Shown in pieces: positions 1 through 5,281 of a stretch of DNA of 11,348 nt. The notes under the pieces were generated by a model, which had not been told where the DNA came from, searched no databases, and saw only the letters and a list, made by a program, of their open reading frames with translations. The stretch comes from Sporichthyaceae bacterium. GTDB taxonomy: Bacteria > Actinomycetota > Actinomycetes > JACCYY01. Both the position numbers and the translations under genes were made by a program. Numbering within the stretch: position 1 is the first letter of the stretch; each line of letters begins with the position of its first letter. The DNA lies in assembly GCA_013696235.1 (NCBI GenBank), contig JACCYY010000379.1:1-11348 (forward strand), read 5' to 3'.

Positions 1-2
1 CC

Positions 3-395
3 CGCAGTCCCCGATCCGGTGCCAACCGCCCCGACCATGTCAACGCCCGGCTTGACGTGCCCCCACCGATCCGCTGCCTATACGCCTACAGCCCCGCCGA
101 TCGACCGGACTGCCAGCTCATCGCGACGGTCGCCTACGGCACAATAAGCCTGTGCACGCCATGCAATGAGCGGCGCAGCACCCTAGGCAAAGGCCACGCC
201 GGTCGGCAGTTGCCCGTTCGCGAACCTGACCCCCTCGATCTATTCGCCGACGCCTACACCCAGGTCGTGACCGCCACCGAACAACTGAACTCAGCGGTCA
301 TCCGCACCCGACAACACCATGCAACCTGGACCGCCACAGCGACCGTACTAGGCATCACCAGACAAGCAGCCCAACAACGCTTCACCCGGCGTTGA
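3..395 (+). CDS. Small Cys-rich protein with C-terminal helix-turn-helix, 5' partial
   Basis: The frame is open to the left window edge with no stop upstream, so the gene is probably cut by the edge; a GTG at 57 would be an internal alternative start (112 aa). The visible protein has four cysteines spaced like a small zinc-binding knuckle (RCLY, then PDC 12 residues later, then LCTPC), followed by a basic NERRSTLGKG stretch. The C-terminus ends with ATVLGITRQAAQQRFTRR, which fits the recognition half of a helix-turn-helix (the 'LGVSRQAAQQRF' pattern common in small actinobacterial DNA-binding proteins). I infer a small DNA-binding protein. I do not recognise a named family, and its target is unknown. 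It converges on the IS110 transposase and lies outside the presumed IS end at 473. Such genes often sit in accessory or integrative regions of actinobacteria. Confidence 0.6.
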   Translation, partial: RSPRSGANRPDHVNARLDVPPPIRCLYAYSPADRPDCQLIATVAYGTISLCTPCNERRSTLGKGHAGRQLPVREPDPLDLFADAYTQVVTATEQLNSAVIRTRQHHATWTATATVLGITRQAAQQRFTRR

Positions 396-472
396 CATCC
401 ATAGGAGCATCGACCATCAAACGGTCGCCAGTACGTATGGGGCGCCTCGAGGACGGGCTGCTCGCCTAATCC

Positions 473-483
473 GAAAATGGATG
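473..483 (+). repeat. IS110 right-end inverted repeat
   Basis: GAAAATGGATG reads into the element here. It matches GAAAATGGGTG at the other end in inverted orientation, with one mismatch. It lies 58 nt beyond the transposase stop codon. Confidence 0.55.
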
Positions 484-540
484 GTGAGTGGGCAGGCCGA
501 AGGCGTCCGGCGTAGCCGGGCATGTCTGCGGCAGCGAGGG

Positions 541-1806
541 TCAGGCGGCGGGTTGAAGGGTGACTTGATAGCCCAAGGCTTGGAGCTGGCGGACGTGGGA
601 TCGGATGGCGCGTTGGGTGCCGCGGCGCTGGTCGTAGTGGTCGGGCCCGAGATCGATGAAGTCGGCGGCCGGGTCGTTCAGCAGATGCCAGGTGATGACC
701 AGAATTGATCGTCCGACAGCGACGATGGCTTTCTTCTTCCCGCGTCGGCGGGCGATCCGCCGGTAGCGTTCGCCCAGGAACGTGTCGGTTCTTGACGCTC
801 CGACTGCTGCCTCCCCCAGCACCCGGGCCAGGTAGCGGTTGCCGTGCCCGGTGGAGCCGACGCCCAACGTCCGGCCGGCGGATTCCTTCACGCCTGGGCT
901 GAACTTCGCCCACGACGCGAGATGGGCTGCGGTCGGGAACCGGGTCATGTCAAGGCCGATCTCGGCGATGATCACACGCGCGGCGACCGGCCCGACGCCG
1001 GGGATCTGGTCCAGACGGGCGGCCGCGTCAACGAAAGGGGCGATCAAGTCCTCGATCTTGTCCTCGATCGCGGCGATGTCGGCGTTGAGCGCATCGACGT
1101 GAGCGAGCATCCGTGACAGCAGGAAACCGTGGTGGTCACTGAACCGGCCCTCGAACGCCTGCCGCAGCTCGGGAATCTTCTTCCGCATCGCCGTGCGGGC
1201 CATCCCGGCCAGAACGAACGGGTCACGTTCCCCCGCGATCAACGCAGCCATCATCGCCCGACCGGAGATCCCGAAAATGTCCGAGGCGACCACCGACACC
1301 TTGATCCCCGCATCTTCCAACAACTTCTCGACCCGGTTCTTCTCCCGACCCCGCTCCCCAACCAGATCAACCCGGTAACGAGTCAGGTCTCGCAGTCGAC
1401 GAATCGGCTCCGGCGGCACGAAACTAGGCCGCAGCATCTGCCGCTCGGCCACCTTGCACAACCACACCGCGTCCAACTTGTCGGTCTTGGGCCGGCCTGG
1501 CAGATGCTTCACATCGCGGGCATTAACCAGCCACACCTCGAACCCGGCAGCCTCCAGCAGGTAGAACGGCGGCCTCCAATAGTCCGAAGTCGCCTCCATC
1601 ACCACCCGAGTCACGCCCAAGCCGCGCAGCCAGTCACCCATCGCGCTCAACGATCGAGTCATCGTGGTCCAGGTGCGGACCTCCTGCGCTCGATGCCCAG
1701 CCCGCCCGCTCGGGACCCGCACACAACACACCACCTCAGCCTTACCGACGTCCAGCGCCGCGACCCGGTCAATGATCACGCCGTCGTCCTGGCTCTCCTC
1801 CAACAT
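541..1806 (-). CDS. IS110-family transposase (DEDD / Transposase_20)
   Basis: This is the RNA-guided recombinase of an IS110 element (421 aa, somewhat longer than the usual 320-400). The N-terminal RuvC-like DEDD domain (PF01548, about residues 14-170) shows the full acidic set: D19 in AALDVGK, E71 in VVMEATSDYW, and D109 and D112 in RPKTDKLDAV. A helical linker covers about 175-260. The C-terminal Transposase_20 domain (PF02371) begins at LDQIPGVGPVAARVI (about 265) and includes KFSPGVKESAGRTLG, where S309 is the expected nucleophilic serine, then GSTGHGNRYL. IS110 enzymes form a dimer that uses the DEDD and Ser active sites together with a bridge RNA to join donor and target DNA. The ATG start is preceded by GGAGGAG on the minus strand. 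The reading frame is uninterrupted, so the enzyme should be functional. Family assignment is firm; current activity is inferred. Confidence 0.95.
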   Translation of the reverse strand: MLEESQDDGVIIDRVAALDVGKAEVVCCVRVPSGRAGHRAQEVRTWTTMTRSLSAMGDWLRGLGVTRVVMEATSDYWRPPFYLLEAAGFEVWLVNARDVKHLPGRPKTDKLDAVWLCKVAERQMLRPSFVPPEPIRRLRDLTRYRVDLVGERGREKNRVEKLLEDAGIKVSVVASDIFGISGRAMMAALIAGERDPFVLAGMARTAMRKKIPELRQAFEGRFSDHHGFLLSRMLAHVDALNADIAAIEDKIEDLIAPFVDAAARLDQIPGVGPVAARVIIAEIGLDMTRFPTAAHLASWAKFSPGVKESAGRTLGVGSTGHGNRYLARVLGEAAVGASRTDTFLGERYRRIARRRGKKKAIVAVGRSILVITWHLLNDPAADFIDLGPDHYDQRRGTQRAIRSHVRQLQALGYQVTLQPAA

Positions 1807-1810
1807 CTCG

Positions 1811-1990
1811 GCCTCCTCCAGCCCTCGTTTCCGGCCCGGACACCCGTGGGAACCGCAGGGACACAGCGAATCTAATCCGCGTGCTCGACAACCAACGCCG
1901 GCAACAATGAAGGGCCCAACAACGCGACTCCCAGCGCCCGACTAGTCGACGACCTCCCACGGTCATAGAAGAACGACGTCAACGGGTGCC
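1811..1990 (-). ncRNA. Putative IS110 bridge (seek) RNA region
   Basis: The non-coding left end of IS110-group elements encodes a bridge RNA of about 100-200 nt with one loop that reads the target and one that reads the donor ends. The boundaries here are approximate. On the minus strand I see a hairpin ATGACC-GTGGGA-GGTCGT (about 1967-1950, one G-U pair), a palindrome CGACTAGTCG (1939-1948), and a stem TTCC...GGAA (about 1852-1829) enclosing GGGTGTCCGGGC. That last sequence repeats exactly 12 nt from the IS end (1988-1999), which is what a donor-binding loop would look like. Position and repeat support the call. No covariance model was run and the fold is hand-made. Confidence 0.5.
1834..1845 (-). 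repeat. 12-nt direct repeat, internal copy (candidate donor guide)
   Basis: GGGTGTCCGGGC on the minus strand is identical to the copy at 1988-1999 next to the IS end. This copy lies in the loop of a TTCC/GGAA stem, about 30 nt upstream of the transposase start. Confidence 0.55.
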
Positions 1991-1999
1991 CGGACACCC
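1988..1999 (-). repeat. 12-nt direct repeat, IS left-end copy
   Basis: GGGTGTCCGGGC on the minus strand starts 6 nt inside the presumed IS terminus. It can also form a small hairpin, GGGTG-TCCGGG-CACCC. Confidence 0.55.
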
Positions 2000-2005
2000 A
2001 TTTTC
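1995..2005 (-). repeat. IS110 left-end inverted repeat
   Basis: GAAAATGGGTG reads into the element on the minus strand and pairs with the repeat at 473-483. It fixes the transposase-proximal boundary to within a few bases. Confidence 0.55.
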
Positions 2006-2243
2006 AGCCCAGGAACGGGCCGACCACTAGGGCGAAGGGGACTAGTCGCTGGTCAAGCTTGTGAATGCGATGAGCAAATCTGGACGTCTCTTCACGCGCC
2101 GGCCGTCCCACGAGCACCTTCTGTAACGCTTTGGTCTGCTTCCAGAGGTGCGGTTGCCTGGAGTAACGTCGCACAACCCCGACTATTTCAGATCTCACGC
2201 AGCTGATCTCCGCAGCAGCCACGCAGGTCTCGACCGGCTCTTG
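2006..2243. other. Non-coding spacer between IS110 and lysC
   Basis: This stretch is AT-richer than the genes to its right and lacks a convincing coding frame. The 72-codon minus-strand frame (2004-2222) has no recognisable domain, and its stop falls in the IS end itself (GPFLG then TGA at 2006-2004). In related actinobacteria lysC is normally followed closely by asd; no asd remnant is visible here. No clear terminator for lysC is seen either. AGATC/GATCT arms around 2190-2210 are too short and lack a T-tract. Confidence 0.5.
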
Positions 2244-2762
2244 CTAGCGACCGGTCCCCGCGTAGACGACCGCCTGCTCGGTGGCGTCCAGTCCGAAGGC
2301 GGTGTGCGCCGCGACGACGGCACGGTCCACGTCGTGCTGATCCACCACCACCGAGATCCGGATCTCCGAGGTGGAGATCATCTCGATGTTGACCTGGGCG
2401 TCGGCGAGGGACGAGAAGAACTTCGCCGTCACCCCGGGGTGCGAGCGCATCCCCACGCCGACCACCGCCCCCTTGCCGATCTGGTCGTCGTAGAGGACGT
2501 CCTCGAAGCCGACGCTCTCCTTGAGCGCGGCGAGGGTCGCCATCGCGGTCGTCCCGTCGGTCTTGGGCAGCGTGAAGGAGATGTCGGTGCGGCCGGTCTG
2601 CACGGCCGATACGTTCTGCACGATCATGTCGATGTTGATCTCAGTGGTCGCCACCGCCTCGAAGATCCGGGCCGCCTCGCCGACCTTGTCCGGCACCCCG
2701 ACGATAGTGATCTTCGCCTCGCTCCGGTCGTGGGCGACACCGGAGATGATGGCTTGTTCCAT
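2244..2762 (-). CDS. lysC: Aspartokinase beta subunit (internal in-frame start)
   Basis: An ATG at codon 250 of lysC (2762-2760) is preceded by AAAGGA with a 6-nt spacer, a good ribosome binding site inside the coding sequence. Translation from it gives 172 aa covering only the two ACT domains. C. glutamicum and other Gram-positive bacteria make exactly such a beta subunit (172 aa in C. glutamicum), and the alpha2beta2 enzyme carries the feedback-inhibitor sites at the interface. The internal start and site are seen in the sequence; its use is inferred by homology. Confidence 0.75.
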   Translation of the reverse strand: MEQAIISGVAHDRSEAKITIVGVPDKVGEAARIFEAVATTEINIDMIVQNVSAVQTGRTDISFTLPKTDGTTAMATLAALKESVGFEDVLYDDQIGKGAVVGVGMRSHPGVTAKFFSSLADAQVNIEMISTSEIRISVVVDQHDVDRAVVAAHTAFGLDATEQAVVYAGTGR

Positions 2763-3509
2763 GGGCGTTCCTTTCTCGAGCTCGTGGACCCAGGTGCCTT
2801 CCCGGTCCGTGAACGAGGAGCGCACGTGCACCCGCACGTTCTCCCGCCGGGCATACTCGACACAGCGCAGGTGCAGCACCTTGGCGCCGCAGGCCGCCAT
2901 CTCGAGCATCTCCTCGTACGAGATGCGCGAGATCTGGCTGGCGGAGGGCACCAGGCGCGGGTCGGCGGTGAAGATGCCGTCGACATCGGTGTAGATCTCG
3001 CACCGATCCGCCCCCAGCGCGGCCGCCAGGGCGACCGCTGTCGTGTCGGACGCACCCCGGCCGAGCGTGGTGATGTCCTTGGTGTCCTGGCTCACACCCT
3101 GGAAGCCGGCGACGATCGCGATCGCTCCGGCATCGAGGGCCTGGCGGATTCGGCCCGGGGTGACGTCGATGATGCGGGCGTTGCCGTGGGCCGAATCGGT
3201 GATCACGCCGGCCTGGCTGCCGGTGAACGACCTCGCCTCCAGGCCCAGAGCAGCGATCGCCATCGCCAGCAGTGCCATCGAGATCCGCTCCCCCGCCGTG
3301 AGGAGCATGTCGAGCTCCCGCGGCGGCGGGAGTGGGGTGACCTGCTGCGCGAGATCACGAAGCTCGTCGGTCGAGTCGCCCATCGCGGACACCACGACGA
3401 CGACGTCGTCACCGGCCCTTCTGGTGGACACGATGCGTTCAGCGACCCGCTTGATCGACTCGGCATCGGCAACCGAGGAACCGCCGTACTTCTGCACGAC
3501 GAGCGCCAC
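2244..3509 (-). CDS. lysC: Aspartokinase (alpha subunit, full length)
   Basis: The enzyme phosphorylates L-aspartate with ATP, the first step to lysine, diaminopimelate, threonine and methionine, in the cytoplasm. The 421 aa equal the length of Corynebacterium glutamicum LysC. The kinase domain starts with [10 protein letters not shown] (5-14), the ATP/Asp-binding signature, and continues through [15 protein letters not shown] (148-162) and [13 protein letters not shown] (173-185). Two ACT domains follow, at about 265-340 ([15 protein letters not shown]) and about 345-415 ([16 protein letters not shown]). S301 and T308 lie in the ACT stretch where residues controlling Lys/Thr feedback are known in C. 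glutamicum, so wild-type feedback control is expected. The start is GTG at 3509 with GGGAG five bases upstream. lysC follows the DUF5063 gene after 52 nt. The usual partner asd is not next downstream. Confidence 0.97.
   Translation of the reverse strand: MALVVQKYGGSSVADAESIKRVAERIVSTRRAGDDVVVVVSAMGDSTDELRDLAQQVTPLPPPRELDMLLTAGERISMALLAMAIAALGLEARSFTGSQAGVITDSAHGNARIIDVTPGRIRQALDAGAIAIVAGFQGVSQDTKDITTLGRGASDTTAVALAAALGADRCEIYTDVDGIFTADPRLVPSASQISRISYEEMLEMAACGAKVLHLRCVEYARRENVRVHVRSSFTDREGTWVHELEKGTPMEQAIISGVAHDRSEAKITIVGVPDKVGEAARIFEAVATTEINIDMIVQNVSAVQTGRTDISFTLPKTDGTTAMATLAALKESVGFEDVLYDDQIGKGAVVGVGMRSHPGVTAKFFSSLADAQVNIEMISTSEIRISVVVDQHDVDRAVVAAHTAFGLDATEQAVVYAGTGR
2769..2774 (-). promoter_or_regulatory. 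Internal ribosome binding site for LysC beta
   Basis: AAAGGA on the minus strand lies 6 nt before the ATG of codon 250 of lysC. It stands out in an otherwise GC-rich reading frame. Confidence 0.6.
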
Positions 3510-3536
3510 GCGAACTCCCTAGCCGACGAGCCGGAA

Positions 3537-3552
3537 CCCCGAGTTTACGGGG
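3537..3552 (-). promoter_or_regulatory. Candidate lysC promoter -10 box within a small inverted repeat
   Basis: On the minus strand CCCCG-TAAACT-CGGGG lies in the 52-nt gap between the DUF5063 gene and lysC. TAAACT (3547-3542) fits the actinobacterial -10 pattern TAnnnT, and a start near 3534 would give a 5' leader of about 25 nt. The flanking 5-bp arms make it equally a weak hairpin. I found no convincing -35; the nearest TTTGTA is spaced 15 nt away. Confidence 0.35.
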
Positions 3553-3561
3553 CACCGGCCT

Positions 3562-4221
3562 CTACAAACCGGATGGGTCGTCGCGCACGGCGCGGCCGAC
3601 GAGCTCGGCGAGCAGCTCATCCTCGGCGTCGATGACCGTGGGGCGGCGGACGTCGAACCGGTCGTGGCTGACCAGCGACACCAGCGCGCGCAGCGCGGCG
3701 CTCGCTGTCGAGCCCCAGCTGGACAGGTAGGAGAACTGCCACCACCACAGCGCCTCGCGGAAACGTCCGACCGAGGCGTGCTGCAGCCCGTGCGCGAGCT
3801 GGGTCGCGACGTGGGCGAGGTCGTCGGAGATCCGCATCGTGACCAGCTCGCCCGACGCGTCGTACGGGTCGAAGATCTCGAGGTACTCGTCACTCGACCC
3901 GAGCATCGTCGCGAGCTTCTCCCGCAGGAGGTCGGCGTCGGGATCGAAGCCCGGGTCGGGCTCGAACCGCTCCTCTGGCACGACATCGGCCAGCGCACCG
4001 AGCCGGCCACCGGCGAAGATCAGCTGCGAGACGCCGAGCAGCAGGTGGGCGACACCGAGCTCGGGTCGGCCGTCGTCGGCGACCTCGCGGAGCGTCACGA
4101 GAAAGCCCTCGATCTGGTCCGAGACCGACGCGGCAACCTCGTCGAGGTCGTCGTCGGGCAGCCGGGCGCGTGCCTCGTCATCAGGCTCGGGCAGCACCAG
4201 CCCAGCCGGGGATTCAGACAT
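3562..4221 (-). CDS. DUF5063 family protein
   Basis: This is an acidic 219-aa cytoplasmic protein of the DUF5063 type, characteristically found between recR and lysC in actinobacteria; its function is unknown. After a disordered acidic N-terminus (1-30, [15 protein letters not shown]), helical segments carry [20 protein letters not shown] (38-57), a hydrophobic helix [21 protein letters not shown] (59-79), and the conserved-looking [20 protein letters not shown] (135-154) and [19 protein letters not shown] (155-173). There is no signal peptide, and the one hydrophobic helix is too polar to be membrane-spanning. I chose ATG at 4221 rather than the longer frame to 4302: it has AAGGAAGG upstream and overlaps the recR stop by 8 nt, implying translational coupling. 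Operon position suggests co-expression with repair genes; no activity can be read from the sequence. Confidence 0.85.
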   Translation of the reverse strand: MSESPAGLVLPEPDDEARARLPDDDLDEVAASVSDQIEGFLVTLREVADDGRPELGVAHLLLGVSQLIFAGGRLGALADVVPEERFEPDPGFDPDADLLREKLATMLGSSDEYLEIFDPYDASGELVTMRISDDLAHVATQLAHGLQHASVGRFREALWWWQFSYLSSWGSTASAALRALVSLVSHDRFDVRRPTVIDAEDELLAELVGRAVRDDPSGL

Positions 4222-4813
4222 CGAGCAACCGCCTTCCTTCGAACGCTCGTCCGAGCGTGACCTCGTCCGCGTACTCGAGATCACCGCCGACTGGAAGTCC
4301 ACTCGCCGGGCGCGTGACTCGCAACCCCAACGGCTTGACCAGGCGGGCGAGGTAGGTCGCCGTGGCCTCGCCCTCGAGGTTGGGGTTCGTCGCCAGGATC
4401 AGCTCGGTGACCGCGCCGTCCGCGAGCCGGGCCATCAGCTCGCGGACCCGCAGGTCATCGGGACCGACCCCGTCGATGGGACTGATCGCACCCCCGAGGA
4501 CGTGGTAGCGGCCACGGAACTCGCGCGAGCGCTCGACTGCCACCACGTCCTTGGACTCCTCCACCACGCAGATCACCGTGAGGTCGCGGCGGGGGTCGCG
4601 GCAGATCCGGCACTCGTCGGCCTCGGCGACGTTGCCGCAGACCCGGCAGAACTTCACCCGGTCCTTGACCTCGAGCAAGGTCTCGGCAAGCCGTCGTACG
4701 TCGGCCGCGTCGGCGGCGAGCAGGTAGAAGGCGATGCGCTGCGCACTCTTCGGACCCACGCCCGGGAGCCGGCCGAGCTCGTCGATGAGGTCCTGGACGA
4801 CCCCTTCGTACAC
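4214..4813 (-). CDS. recR: Recombination mediator protein RecR
   Basis: RecR acts with RecO (and RecF) to load RecA onto SSB-coated single-stranded DNA in gap repair. The 199 aa match the family length. The N-terminal helix-hairpin-helix is [20 protein letters not shown] (9-28). The zinc motif is C56-x2-C59 with C68-x2-C71. The Toprim domain begins at [17 protein letters not shown] (78-94), with E85 as the usual acidic residue, and continues to the conserved [16 protein letters not shown] and [18 protein letters not shown]. It starts with GTG at 4813, 7 nt after the ybaB stop, and the TGAGGA overlapping that stop serves as ribosome binding site. dnaX-ybaB-recR is a widespread bacterial gene order. 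Confidence 0.97.
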   Translation of the reverse strand: MYEGVVQDLIDELGRLPGVGPKSAQRIAFYLLAADAADVRRLAETLLEVKDRVKFCRVCGNVAEADECRICRDPRRDLTVICVVEESKDVVAVERSREFRGRYHVLGGAISPIDGVGPDDLRVRELMARLADGAVTELILATNPNLEGEATATYLARLVKPLGLRVTRPASGLPVGGDLEYADEVTLGRAFEGRRLLDV

Positions 4814-4820
4814 GAGGTCC

Positions 4821-5171
4821 TCAGCCGCCGGTGAGGCCCGGCAGGCCGAGCCCGCCCAGCGAGTCAGCGATCGGGCCCATCGCCTCGTCGCGTACGGCGT
4901 CGGCCTCCTGGTTGGCGTTGCGGACGGCGGCGAGCACGAGGTCGGCGACCGCCTCGGCGACCTCTGCAGGTGGCCCGCTGTGCAGCACGCGAGGGTCGAT
5001 CGAGAGCCCGACCAACTCTCCGGCGCCCGTGACGCGGGCGGTCACGAGCCCGCCACCGGCACTGCCGCTGACCTCGGTCCGAGCGATCGCGTCTCGCGCC
5101 TGGGCCAGCTGCTCCTGCATCTGCTGGGCATGCGCCAGCAGACCAGACATCCCGGACGCTGCCTCAGACAA
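4821..5171 (-). CDS. YbaB/EbfC family nucleoid-associated protein
   Basis: YbaB/EbfC proteins are small dimeric DNA-binding proteins that coat the nucleoid. The core shows the family signature: [20 protein letters not shown] (helix 1), [20 protein letters not shown] (beta sheet), [10 protein letters not shown], then the long C-terminal helix ending in a Gly/Leu-rich tail. I prefer the TTG at 5171 (116 aa): GGAGG lies 7 nt upstream of it, whereas the ATG at 5150 (109 aa) has only GAGG at 11 nt. The longer open frame upstream of this point is a shadow of dnaX. The gene follows dnaX by 110 nt and precedes recR by 7 nt. Confidence 0.92.
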   Translation of the reverse strand: MSEAASGMSGLLAHAQQMQEQLAQARDAIARTEVSGSAGGGLVTARVTGAGELVGLSIDPRVLHSGPPAEVAEAVADLVLAAVRNANQEADAVRDEAMGPIADSLGGLGLPGLTGG

Positions 5172-5281
5172 CGTGACACCTCCACAAATCCCGGCCAGCC
5201 AAACGTCATCACCCGGGAAAGCGGCCAGCCTATGCGCCTCAGATGACAAGCCCGTGCGGAGAGGACGCTGATCCTCCCGTC

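Larger units (their letters stand above)
473..2005 (-). mobile_element. IS110-family insertion sequence, intact
   Basis: The element is about 1.53 kb and is defined by one full-length IS110-type transposase (541-1806, minus) and by short inverted repeats at the presumed ends: GAAAATGGATG reading inward at 473-483 and GAAAATGGGTG reading inward at 2005-1995 (10 of 11 identical). The non-coding end upstream of the transposase (1807-2005, 199 nt) is much longer than the downstream end (473-540, 68 nt), as in the IS110 subgroup, where the bridge RNA is encoded upstream. Exact termini are uncertain by a few bases: IS110 elements usually make no target duplication beyond a core dinucleotide, and I could not identify a unique one. 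The transposase has no frameshift or missing catalytic residue, so the copy could be active. Confidence 0.75.

Noticed and set aside
254..913. 219-codon minus-strand frame crossing the IS end
   Set aside because: It overlaps the transposase in another frame and crosses the boundary into the neighbouring gene; no domain.
2004..2222. 72-codon minus-strand frame beside the IS
   Set aside because: No known domain, no good ribosome site, lower coding bias, and it ends in the IS terminus; at most a gene remnant.
2148..3635. Long plus-strand frame (495 codons) opposite lysC
   Set aside because: It is antisense to a clear aspartokinase; its His/Asp/Arg-rich composition and lack of domains are typical of high-GC shadow frames.
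5261..5276. GAGGA-CGCTGA-TCCTC as a terminator after dnaX
   Set aside because: Only 5 bp with no T-tract, and ybaB follows closely on the same strand.
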